Assembly (NCBI RefSeq): GCF_900100205.1
Contig: NZ_FNEQ01000009.1
Coordinates: forward strand, 124,001-188,000
Length of the DNA: 64,000 nucleotides
Direction of reading: 5' to 3'
From: Duganella sp. OV510
GTDB taxonomy: Bacteria > Pseudomonadota > Gammaproteobacteria > Burkholderiales > Burkholderiaceae_D
Shown here: positions 56,425 to 64,000 of the stretch, one piece after another
Layout of the letters: each line of letters begins with the position of its first letter
How positions within the stretch are numbered: the stretch's first letter is position 1
Position numbers and translations under genes: made by a program
Notes under the pieces: model-generated
The model's input: the letters and a program-made list of their open reading frames with translations, nothing else
Told to the model about the DNA's origin: nothing
Database searches by the model: none

Positions 56425-57351
56425 TTATTGCGCCACGAAGGCGATTAATCGTTCCGGCTGCAGGATGCTGTATTCGGCCAGGTGGGCGGTGCCCAGCAGC
56501 TTGTCGTCCAGGTAGACGCGCACCCTGCCCTGTTCTGCCGGCACACTGATCGACGGCTCCTTGCCCAGCGGCAGGCGCTGGCCGTTGAGGAAGCGCTTGG
56601 CCAGATCGGCGTTCAGCTGGACTGCCGGGAAGCTGGACAGCAAGGCGTCCACCGGCGACAACAAGGTCAGCGGCGCCGCGTGGGCGTTCAGTTCGTCCAG
56701 CGTGATCATGTGCTCGGTGCTGAGCGCGCCGACCTGGGTGCGGCGCAGCGCGTTCAGATGGGCGCCGCAGCCGAGCGCTTTGCCGATGTCCTCGCCCAGC
56801 ACGCGGATGTAGGTACCCTTGCTGCAGGTGACCGACAGCTTGAGGAATGGCGCTTCATAGGAAATCAGTTCCAGCTTGTGGATGGTGACGTCGCGCGCTT
56901 CGCGTTCCAGCGTGATGCCTTCGCGGGCGTATTCGTACAGCGGCTTGCCGTCACGCTTCAGCGCCGAATACATCGGCGGCACCTGCTTGATCGGGCCACG
57001 GAACTGCGCCAGCACGGCGTGGATCTGCTCCAGTGTGACATTCACCTCGCGGCTGTCGATCACCTGGCCTTCGGTGTCACCGGTGTCGGTGGTCTGGCCG
57101 AGGTGGACAGTGGTGTCGTAGCTTTTATCGGCTTCCAGCAAGTCCTGCGAGAACTTGGTGGCTTCGCCGAAGCACAGCGGCAGCAGGCCGGTGGCGAACG
57201 GGTCGAGGGTGCCGGTGTGGCCGGCCTTCTTGGCGTTCAGCACGCGCTTGGCCTTGATCAGCGCATCGTTGCTGGACAGGCCGACAGGTTTGTCGAGCAA
57301 CAGCACGCCGTCCACCAGATCGCGGACACGTTTCACACGGGCCTGATTCAT
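56425..57351 (-). CDS. truB: tRNA pseudouridine-55 synthase
   Basis: A 308-residue enzyme forming psi55 in the T-loop of tRNAs. VLLLDKPVGLSSNDALIKAK and KKAGHTGTLDPFATGLLPLC (catalytic Asp) are conserved; YSALKRDGKPLYEYAREG and YIRVLGEDIGKALG follow. It shares one base with rbfA in the infB operon. Confidence 0.97.
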   Translation of the reverse strand: MNQARVKRVRDLVDGVLLLDKPVGLSSNDALIKAKRVLNAKKAGHTGTLDPFATGLLPLCFGEATKFSQDLLEADKSYDTTVHLGQTTDTGDTEGQVIDSREVNVTLEQIHAVLAQFRGPIKQVPPMYSALKRDGKPLYEYAREGITLEREARDVTIHKLELISYEAPFLKLSVTCSKGTYIRVLGEDIGKALGCGAHLNALRRTQVGALSTEHMITLDELNAHAAPLTLLSPVDALLSSFPAVQLNADLAKRFLNGQRLPLGKEPSISVPAEQGRVRVYLDDKLLGTAHLAEYSILQPERLIAFVAQ

Positions 57352-57740
57352 TATTCCTCGCCGTCGTCGAGCGAGCGGGTGCTGTTGGCCTGGTCGATCA
57401 GCGCCGACATCGCCATGCCGCGTGCGGCCGAGGTGTCGTGCACGAAGTGCAGCTGCGGCAGCGTATGGATGTGCAGACGCTTGCCCAGCTGGTTGCGCAG
57501 GAAGCCTGAGGCCGCGTGCAAACCAGCCAGCGTATTCTTCACCGATTCCTCGTCGTCCTTCAGCATCGTGAAGTAGATTTTGGCGTGCGCGTAGTCCGGC
57601 GTCAGCTGCACCTCGGCCAGCGTGATCATGCCGATGCGCGGGTCTTTCAGTTCAAAGACGATCAGTTCGGACAGATCTTTCTGGATCTGGTCAGCCACGC
57701 GCAAGCCGCGCTGTGGAATGTTTTTACTATGTTTTGCCAT
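57351..57740 (-). CDS. rbfA: 30S ribosome-binding factor A
   Basis: A 129-residue KH-like protein required for 16S rRNA 5' maturation and cold adaptation. RVADQIQKDLSELIVFELKDPRIGMITLAEVQLTPDYAHAKIYF is the family signature. It lies between infB and truB, the usual order. Confidence 0.97.
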   Translation of the reverse strand: MAKHSKNIPQRGLRVADQIQKDLSELIVFELKDPRIGMITLAEVQLTPDYAHAKIYFTMLKDDEESVKNTLAGLHAASGFLRNQLGKRLHIHTLPQLHFVHDTSAARGMAMSALIDQANSTRSLDDGEE

Positions 57741-57810
57741 GATGATTCCCTAAACGGCAAGTGGACGGGAAGGCCCGTCCACTTTACCAGATACTGCTGT
57801 GCCCCTTAAA

Positions 57811-60687
57811 TTACAGGGTACGCGCGATTTCCTGCACTTCGAACACTTCCAGCGAGTCACCCACCTGGATGTCGTTGTAGTTCTTCAGCGACAGGCCGCA
57901 CTCCAGACCGGCGCGGACTTCTTTCGCGTCGTCCTTGAAGCGTTTGAGCGAGTCGATCTCGCCGGTCCACACCACGATGTTGTTGCGCAGCAGGCGTACC
58001 GACGAGGTACGTTTGACCACGCCATCGGTGACCAGGCAGCCGGCAATCGCGCCAACTTTCGACACCAGGATGACCTGACGCACTTCCAGCTGGCCGGTGA
58101 CGGTTTCGCGTTTCTCTGGCGCCAGCATGCCGGACAGTGCTGCTTTCACCTCTTCGATCGCGTCGTAGATGATGTTGTAGTAGCGAATATCCACGCCGTT
58201 CGACTCGGCCAGCTTGCGTGCCTGTGCATCGGCACGGGCGTTGAAGCCGATGATGACCGCTTTCGAGGCCACTGCCAGGTTGACGTCCGATTCGGTGATG
58301 CCGCCCACCGCTGCGTGCACAACCTGTACACGCACTTCCGAGGTCGACAGTTTCTGCAGCGAAGCCACCAGTGCCTCTTGCGAACCTTGCACGTCGGTCT
58401 TGATGATCAGCGGCAGGTTTTTCACTTCGCCTTCGGCCATCTGGTCGAACATGTTTTCCAGCTTGGCGGCTTGCTGCTTGGCCAGTTTCACGTCGCGGAA
58501 CTTACCTTGACGGAACAGGCCGATCTCGCGGGCTTTACGCTCGTCCGCCATGACCATGACTTCTTCGCCGGCTTGCGGCACTTCGGTCAGGCCCTGGATT
58601 TCAACCGGGATCGATGGGCCGGCTTCATTGATCGGCTTGCCGTTCTCATCCAGCATCGCGCGGACGCGGCCGAAGGACGAACCTGCCAGGATCACGTCAC
58701 CGCGTTTCAGCGTACCGGATTGCACCAGCACGGTTGCCACAGGACCCTTGCCTTTATCCAGACGGCCCTCGACCACCAGGCCACGGGCTGGCGATTCCAC
58801 CGGCGCTTTCAGTTCCAGCACCTCGGCTTGCAGCAGCACTTGCTCCAGCAGGGTGTCGATGCCGACGCCGGTTTTAGCCGACACTGGCACGAATGGCGAA
58901 TCGCCACCGTATTCTTCCGGCACCACGCTCTCGGCCACCAGCTCCTGCGTCACACGGTCAACGTTGCCGCCCGGTTTGTCGATCTTGTTGATCGCCACCA
59001 CCAGAGGTACGCCAGCCGCTTTCGCGTGAGCGATTGCTTCCTTGGTTTGCGGCATCACGCCGTCATCAGCTGCCACCACCAGGATCACGATGTCGGTGGC
59101 TTTCGCACCGCGGGCACGCATTGCCGTAAAGGCTTCGTGACCCGGCGTATCCAGGAAGGTGATCATGCCGCGCGGGGTGTCCACGTGGTAGGCGCCAATG
59201 TGCTGGGTAATGCCACCAGCTTCGCCCGACGCCACTTTGGCGCGGCGGATGTAATCCAGCAGCGAGGTTTTACCGTGGTCGACGTGACCCATGACGGTCA
59301 CCACCGGCGCGCGCGGCGTAGCTTCGAAGTGCGCATGTTCGCCCTGGTCGGCCAGGATTGCTTCCGGATCGTCAACTTCGGCGGCGTGGGCTTTGTGGCC
59401 CATTTCTTCCACCACGATCATCGCGGTTTCCTGGTCCAGCACCTGGTTGATGGTGCACATCTGGCCCAGCTTCATCAGCTGTTTAATGACTTCAGAAGCC
59501 TTGACCGACATCTTGTGCGCCAGTTCGGCGACCGTGATGGTTTCCGGCACGTGCACGTCTTTGATGACGGCTTCGGTCGGCGCCTGGAAGTTGGTCTCGC
59601 GGTCATCCGACTGGTGATGACGGCGACCGCCGCCCTTGCCACCGCGCCAGCTGTCACGGCCGGTGCTCGGTCCGGTACCACGGCCCTTGTTGGCGCCGCC
59701 TGGTGCGCCGCGTTTCTTGGCGTCGTCCGACCAGGTCGACGACACATTGGCCGACTTGATGGATTTCTTGTCTGCGCCCAGCGCCGGCTTTTTATCGCCT
59801 GGCTTGTCGCCCGGTTTGGCGGCAGCGGTGGTTGCAGGTTTGTGCAGCGTGCCTTCAGCCACTTTAGGCTTGACTGGCGCCGGTGCCGGCTCAGGTGCCT
59901 TGATGGCGCGGCGTGGCGCGTTCATCATGGCCTTGATCTGGGCCACTTCGTCAGCCACAGCCTGGCGCGCGCGCTCGGTGGCGGCAGCTTGTTCAGCAGC
60001 CTCCTTGGCGGCAGCGGCAGTCTTTTTCTTGGCTTCTTCAGCAGCGGCTTTTTTCTTGGCGTCTTCAGCAGCGGTGTCAGCGGCAGGCGCGGCGGCAGCA
60101 GCCGGCGCAGCAGCAGCGGCCTTGGCGGCAGCGGCAGCTTTCTTCGCTTCTTCCTTGGCTTCAGCTTCCGCTTCCTTCTTGGCTGCGGCTTCAGCTTCGG
60201 CGTTGGCTTTGTCCTGGGCGGCTTTATCCGCTTCCAGCTTGGCCAGACGCTCCTGCTTCTCGCGCAGATCCGCTTCCTGACGGGCGATCAGTTCCGCCTG
60301 TTTGCGTGCATCTTCTTCGCGACGAGCGACTTCAGCCGCGTCGATCACCGGCGCTGGCGCTGGGGCGGGCGTGGTGGTCAGCGGTTCGTCGCGCTGCACG
60401 AAGGTACGCGTTTTCTTGACGGCGACCTGGATGGTGCGGGCCTTGCCATTGGCATCGGCCTGCTTGATCTCGGTGGTTTCCTTGCGCGTCAGCGTAATTT
60501 TCTTCTTCTCTTCAGCACCGGCGCCGTGGGTGCGGCGCAGGTGATCGAGCAGCTTATCCTTATCATCTTTCGACAATGGATCTGACGTCGAACTTTTCTC
60601 GACGCCGGCAGAACGCAGCTGCGTCAGCAGCAAATCTGCAGGCATCTTCAGTTCGGTGGCAAATTGGGCTACGTTGTTACTCGCCAT
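57811..60687 (-). CDS. infB: Translation initiation factor IF-2
   Basis: A 958-residue GTPase that brings fMet-tRNA to the 30S subunit. IF2-N domains at the start (VAQFATELKMPADLLLTQLRSAGV), then a long Lys/Ala/Glu-rich linker (about residues 125-330), the G domain with GHVDHGKTSLLDYIR, DTPGHEAFTAMRARG and NKIDKPG, and domains C1 and C2. The long linker is typical for this bacterial group. In-frame internal starts may give shorter forms, as in E. coli. Confidence 0.97.
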   Translation of the reverse strand: MASNNVAQFATELKMPADLLLTQLRSAGVEKSSTSDPLSKDDKDKLLDHLRRTHGAGAEEKKKITLTRKETTEIKQADANGKARTIQVAVKKTRTFVQRDEPLTTTPAPAPAPVIDAAEVARREEDARKQAELIARQEADLREKQERLAKLEADKAAQDKANAEAEAAAKKEAEAEAKEEAKKAAAAAKAAAAAPAAAAAPAADTAAEDAKKKAAAEEAKKKTAAAAKEAAEQAAATERARQAVADEVAQIKAMMNAPRRAIKAPEPAPAPVKPKVAEGTLHKPATTAAAKPGDKPGDKKPALGADKKSIKSANVSSTWSDDAKKRGAPGGANKGRGTGPSTGRDSWRGGKGGGRRHHQSDDRETNFQAPTEAVIKDVHVPETITVAELAHKMSVKASEVIKQLMKLGQMCTINQVLDQETAMIVVEEMGHKAHAAEVDDPEAILADQGEHAHFEATPRAPVVTVMGHVDHGKTSLLDYIRRAKVASGEAGGITQHIGAYHVDTPRGMITFLDTPGHEAFTAMRARGAKATDIVILVVAADDGVMPQTKEAIAHAKAAGVPLVVAINKIDKPGGNVDRVTQELVAESVVPEEYGGDSPFVPVSAKTGVGIDTLLEQVLLQAEVLELKAPVESPARGLVVEGRLDKGKGPVATVLVQSGTLKRGDVILAGSSFGRVRAMLDENGKPINEAGPSIPVEIQGLTEVPQAGEEVMVMADERKAREIGLFRQGKFRDVKLAKQQAAKLENMFDQMAEGEVKNLPLIIKTDVQGSQEALVASLQKLSTSEVRVQVVHAAVGGITESDVNLAVASKAVIIGFNARADAQARKLAESNGVDIRYYNIIYDAIEEVKAALSGMLAPEKRETVTGQLEVRQVILVSKVGAIAGCLVTDGVVKRTSSVRLLRNNIVVWTGEIDSLKRFKDDAKEVRAGLECGLSLKNYNDIQVGDSLEVFEVQEIARTL

Positions 60688-60733
60688 TCAGTCCTCTTTT
60701 CTATGTGTCGCGGAGATGATAAAAATAATCAAA

Positions 60734-62299
60734 TTAAGCCTTTGCAGATTCAGTCAGACTCCAGGCCTTGGCTTGCAGGCCTTTGGCGCGGTCGTCATAC
60801 TTCGCATCAACCAACTTCATCTCATCGTCGGTCACATCTTCAAATTCACTCGTAATCAGTGCTCGTGCACGGTCAGACGACAGGGCCAGAATGGCGCCGA
60901 ACTCGTCATAAGCCAGGCCGGCAAAAGCTTCTACCGTTTTGATACCAGCCAGGCCCAGCTTGCCGGCGGTGATGCGGTCCATACCTTCCAGACCGACCAG
61001 CGCCTCGTCCATGCCTTCCAGGCCTTCTTCCGAAGCGATGGCTTCGGTGACCAGGGCGTCACGGGCGCGGGTGCGCAGTTCGTTGACCGTATCTTCGTCG
61101 AACGATTCGATTTCCAGCATCTCGGAGATCGGCACGTAAGCGATTTCTTCCAGGCTGGCAAAGCCTTCTTCCACCAGGATGTCGGCCACTTCCTGGTCGA
61201 CGTCCAGTTTTTCCATGAACAGCGCGCGGATCGCGGCGGTTTCCTGGGCTGCCTTGTCGGCCGATTCCTCAGCCGTCATGATATTGATCTTCCAGCCGGT
61301 CAGGTCGGAAGCCAGGCGCACGTTCTGGCCGGAGCGGCCGATGGCGATTGCCAGGTTTTCTTCGTCGACCACCACGTCCATCGCGTGTTTTTCTTCATCC
61401 ACGACGATCGACGAGACGTTGGCCGGGGCCAGTGCGCCGATGACGAACTGGGCCGGATCTTCGGACCACAGCACGATGTCGACGCGCTCGCCACCCAGTT
61501 CGCCGGTGACGGCCTGCACACGCGAACCGCGCATGCCGACGCAAGTACCGATCGGGTCGATGCGCTTGTCCTCGGTGTAGACGGCGATCTTGGCGCGTAC
61601 GCCAGCGTCGCGGGCTGCCGATTTAATTTGCAGCATGCCTTGTTCGATTTCCGGCACTTCCAGTTCGAACAGCTTGGCGATGAATTCCGGCGCGGTACGC
61701 GACAGGATCACTTGCGGGCCGCGCATATTGCGGTCGACGCGCAGGATGTAGGCACGCACGCGGTCGCCGATACGCAGATTCTCTTTCGGGATCATCTGGT
61801 CGCGTGGCAGGCGGGCTTCGATCTTGCCGGATTCAACGATGGCGTCACCGCGCTCCATGCGCTTGATGGTGCCGGTCACCAGCGAATCGCCGCGTTCCAG
61901 GAAGTCGGCCAGGATCTGTTCGCGCTCGGCGTCACGCACGCGCTGCAGTACCACCTGTTTGGTGTCCTGCGCAAAGCGGCGGCCGAATTCGACGGATTCG
62001 ATTGGTTCTTCGATGTGGTCGTCCACTTCGATATCGGCGATCTGTTCTTTCGCTTCGAAGTGCAGGATTTCCTGGTCCGGCAGCTGCAGGCCCGCTTCGT
62101 CAGGCACCACGTGCCAGCGACGGAAGGATTCGAACTCACCCGACTCGCGGTCGATCGAAACGCGGATGTCTACTTCACCCTCATAGCGTTTCTTCGTGGC
62201 TTGCGCCAACGCGAATTCCAGTGCGCCGAAAACGACATCTTTATCGACGTTCTTCTCACGCGCCAGCGCGTCTACCAATAACAAAACTTCGCGACTCAT
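60734..62299 (-). CDS. nusA: Transcription elongation/termination factor NusA
   Basis: A 521-residue protein that binds RNA polymerase and RNA. N-terminal domain (LLLVDALAREKNVDKDVVF), S1 domain (~135-200), KH1/KH2 (GTCVGMRGSRVQAVTGELGGERVDI), and two acidic repeats at the C-terminus (ADILVEEGFASLEEIAYVP; ITAGKLGLAGIKTVEAFAGL). In phage antitermination NusA cooperates with N/Q-type proteins. Confidence 0.97.
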   Translation of the reverse strand: MSREVLLLVDALAREKNVDKDVVFGALEFALAQATKKRYEGEVDIRVSIDRESGEFESFRRWHVVPDEAGLQLPDQEILHFEAKEQIADIEVDDHIEEPIESVEFGRRFAQDTKQVVLQRVRDAEREQILADFLERGDSLVTGTIKRMERGDAIVESGKIEARLPRDQMIPKENLRIGDRVRAYILRVDRNMRGPQVILSRTAPEFIAKLFELEVPEIEQGMLQIKSAARDAGVRAKIAVYTEDKRIDPIGTCVGMRGSRVQAVTGELGGERVDIVLWSEDPAQFVIGALAPANVSSIVVDEEKHAMDVVVDEENLAIAIGRSGQNVRLASDLTGWKINIMTAEESADKAAQETAAIRALFMEKLDVDQEVADILVEEGFASLEEIAYVPISEMLEIESFDEDTVNELRTRARDALVTEAIASEEGLEGMDEALVGLEGMDRITAGKLGLAGIKTVEAFAGLAYDEFGAILALSSDRARALITSEFEDVTDDEMKLVDAKYDDRAKGLQAKAWSLTESAKA

Positions 62300-62784
62300 G
62301 CTTTGCGTCCCTTAAAATCCACCTGCGGCACCAAGCGTGCCTTATCCACATCGGCGAGTGTGAAATCCAACTGCGCCGGACCTTCATTGCTTTCAAATTC
62401 CAACGACAAATTCTCGCCCTCGGGTTCCAGCAGGACGCCCGTGAACGATTTCCGGTTGTTCGTACCCGGCATGGCCGCGCGCAGCTTGATGACTACCTCG
62501 CAGCCGGCAAAACGTGAGAAGTCCGCCAGCTTGCGCAGTGGACGATCGAGACCCGGCGACGAAATTTCCAGACGCTCGTAGGGAATATTCTCGACCGTCA
62601 GCACGTGCGACAGCTGATGGCTGACGGTGGCGCAATCCTCAACGGTGATCGGACCTTTTTCTTCGGCATCTTCGGCGCTGAAATCGATAAACACGCGCAG
62701 CAGTCCACGCTCGGCCCGTTCGACATCAACCAGCTCGTAGCCCAGACCGGTCACGGTCGTTTCAATTAAATCCGCACGCTGCAA
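62296..62784 (-). CDS. rimP: Ribosome maturation factor RimP
   Basis: A 162-residue protein for 30S assembly. ADLIETTVTGLGYELVDVERAERGLLRVFID and LEISSPGLDRPLRKLADFSRFAG are conserved. I choose TTG 62784 because GGAG lies six bases upstream and the protein then starts as relatives do; TTG 62796 would include the ribosome site itself. It overlaps nusA by four bases. Confidence 0.93.
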   Translation of the reverse strand: MQRADLIETTVTGLGYELVDVERAERGLLRVFIDFSAEDAEEKGPITVEDCATVSHQLSHVLTVENIPYERLEISSPGLDRPLRKLADFSRFAGCEVVIKLRAAMPGTNNRKSFTGVLLEPEGENLSLEFESNEGPAQLDFTLADVDKARLVPQVDFKGRKA

Positions 62785-62846
62785 GAAATTCTCCAATTCA
62801 AGGCTTGTTCATATGGTGCAAAACAAGCCGATCAAAACGGTTCAAC

Positions 62847-62872
62847 AAAAAAAAAATGGGCATCTGCCCATC
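62847..62872 (-). terminator. Terminator after rluB
   Basis: ATGGGCA-GA-TGCCCAT followed by nine to ten T on the minus strand; it ends rluB transcription before the rimP operon promoter. Confidence 0.8.
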
Positions 62873-63021
62873 TTTCTATAACACCTAGCCAGATGAAGAG
62901 TTCCGGAGCAGATTGCGCAACCTTGAACTTCTACTAGGCTGGATATTATAACCTTATATGAAGTCCGCTGCAATGCCGCACGGGCGGCATGGCAGACTTA
63001 CAACAAGGTATAAATGCCTGC

Positions 63022-64000
63022 TTAACCCTTGCGGCGACGCGGCATGCCGTGGTCGGCAGCGCCGCCGCGCGGCGGCTGGCCGCGGCGCGGCGCACCGCTG
63101 GCGGCGCCGAAGCCGAACGTGGTTTGCAGCGGGTCCGGCTGACGCGGGCCACGGCTTGGGCCCTTGGCCTGCTGGCCGCGTGCCTGACCACCCTGGCCAC
63201 CTTGACCACCTTGACCACCCTGGCCTTGCGAACGGCCGCCCTGCCCCTGCGCGCGCGGCGCCGGTCCCTCACCCAGCGGACGGCCGCCGGCATACGCGCC
63301 GATGCCTTGCGGGCGACCGCCCGGACGGCTGGAACCCTGACCCTGACCCTGACCACCCGGACGACCCTTGCCGCCACCACGGTTGCCGTTGCCACCGCCG
63401 TTGCCACCGCCGAAACCGCCACCCTGGCCGCGGCCACCACTACGTGGCTGCTTGGCGAAGGGCAATGCATTGGCGTTGTTCAGGTCGGCACGATTGAAGT
63501 TAGGCTCGTTGTCATCATCTTCGTCGTCATCGTCGAAGTCACGCTCGTCACGGCGGTTACCGCGCTCAGCCTGCTGGTCGCGATTAGCGGCATTGCCATT
63601 TCGGCCACGCTTTTCCGGACCCTTGTTCTGGGCCGGCTTGGCTTGCTGCTGCGGCTTGGCGGCCGGCTTGTCAGCGCCGCCCTTCTTCTCGACGCTGTAA
63701 GCCGCCATCAGGCCACGCACGGCGTTTTCTTCCATTTCCTCCCATCGGCCGCGTTTCAGGCTGCTTGGCAGCGTCATGGCGCCGTAACGGGTACGGATCA
63801 GGCGCGACACGGTCAGGCCGATCGCCTCGAACATGCGTCGCACCTCACGGTTACGGCCTTCGCCGATGATTACGCGATACCACTTGTTGATACCCTCGCC
63901 ACCGCCATCGGCGATTTTCGAGAACTGCGCCACACCGTCTTCCAGCTCGACGCCGGCCAGCAGTTTCTGGCGCATGCCCTCTTCCAGCTCGCCCAGCGTG
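63022..64000 (-). CDS. rluB: Ribosomal large subunit pseudouridine synthase B, C-terminal part (cut by window edge)
   Basis: Only the last ~325 residues are present; the gene continues past base 64000. NKWYRVIIGEGRNREVRRMFEAIGLTVSRLIRTRYGAMTLP is the RluB/RsuA family end of the catalytic domain. It is followed by a very long (about 200 residues) disordered tail rich in Gly, Arg, Gln and Asp (DDDDEDDDNEPN, GGGFGGGNGGGNGN, GGQGQGQGS). Such tails bind RNA and are variable in this group. It modifies U2605 of 23S rRNA in E. coli. Confidence 0.9.
   Translation of the reverse strand, partial: TLGELEEGMRQKLLAGVELEDGVAQFSKIADGGGEGINKWYRVIIGEGRNREVRRMFEAIGLTVSRLIRTRYGAMTLPSSLKRGRWEEMEENAVRGLMAAYSVEKKGGADKPAAKPQQQAKPAQNKGPEKRGRNGNAANRDQQAERGNRRDERDFDDDDEDDDNEPNFNRADLNNANALPFAKQPRSGGRGQGGGFGGGNGGGNGNRGGGKGRPGGQGQGQGSSRPGGRPQGIGAYAGGRPLGEGPAPRAQGQGGRSQGQGGQGGQGGQGGQARGQQAKGPSRGPRQPDPLQTTFGFGAASGAPRRGQPPRGGAADHGMPRRRKG

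Noticed and set aside
57460..57485. TGTGCAGACG in host rbfA as a possible eighth palindrome site
   Set aside because: Only one half matches; the right half (CTTGCC) does not, so it is a chance half site.
1..64000. CRISPR arrays, insertion sequences and rRNA genes
   Set aside because: I saw no regularly spaced repeats with unique spacers, no transposase genes or terminal inverted repeats, and no rRNA sequence.

Overview
The window looks like a betaproteobacterial chromosome, probably Burkholderiales/Oxalobacteraceae (Duganella, Massilia or Janthinobacterium relatives). This rests on the rimP-nusA-infB-rbfA-truB-typA order, the style of the host proteins and the GC-rich codon use; the genus is an inference. 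Host sequence flanks one large prophage.

Left flank (1-546): the 3' end of murI and a tRNA-His gene with its own promoter. The prophage (about 499-43590) sits in the 3' half of that tRNA. A 49-bp direct repeat marks attL (499-547) and attR (43542-43590). The intact tRNA lies at attL. A leftover 3' tRNA fragment and what looks like the tRNA's original terminator lie 43 kb away at attR.

Prophage layout. (i) 0.7-5.8 kb is an accessory region: a gene under a LexA-type box, a predicted 71-nt small RNA, a MuF-C/barnase-EndoU-like toxin-domain protein with a helix-turn-helix neighbour, a two-gene operon with HEPN-like features, a Dam-type methylase and a DUF4238-like protein. (ii) 5.9-31.1 kb is one leftward late operon read from right to left: terminase, lambda-type head genes (gpW, portal, S49 protease, scaffold, gpD, gpE, gpFII), Mu-type contractile tail genes (sheath, tube, frameshifted chaperone, tape measure, gpN, gpP, gp45-gp48), fibres and lysis genes. 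(iii) 31.2-36.0 kb carries a candidate late activator (Q-like) with a pR'-like promoter and tandem terminators, an iteron-like repeat region, a Toprim/helicase primase, a CII/YmfL protein and a Cro/YdaS-like protein. (iv) 36.1-43.4 kb is read mostly rightward: a short CI-like repressor without a self-cleavage domain, an Arc-like protein, then an operon with a 715-residue ParB-like protein, a DUF4224 excisionase-like protein and a tyrosine integrase.

The most interesting signal is a palindrome, TGTGCAGACGTCTGCACA and close variants. I found it seven times by eye, all inside the prophage and across 36 kb, and one copy lies in the parB-like gene itself. I read it as a dispersed parS-like site set for the ParB-like protein, although no ParA is present. 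A second repeat family, AAGTATAG-N5-CTATACTT, lies as three operators between cI and cro and as two operators on the promoter of the parB operon. This suggests that one repressor controls both early operons. Because the repressor lacks an S24 domain, the LexA-box gene at the left end is a candidate antirepressor.

Right flank (43.6-64 kb): a pair of small coiled-coil/membrane paralogues, small secreted and lipoproteins, two TonB-C-like paralogues, a chemoreceptor, dusA, a divergent XRE-cupin/GNAT pair, an FMN alpha-hydroxy-acid oxidase, a DUF3141 protein, and the typA, truB, rbfA, infB, nusA, rimP and rluB translation/transcription block.

All calls come from reading the sequence. Family names are recognition by motif, not database results.
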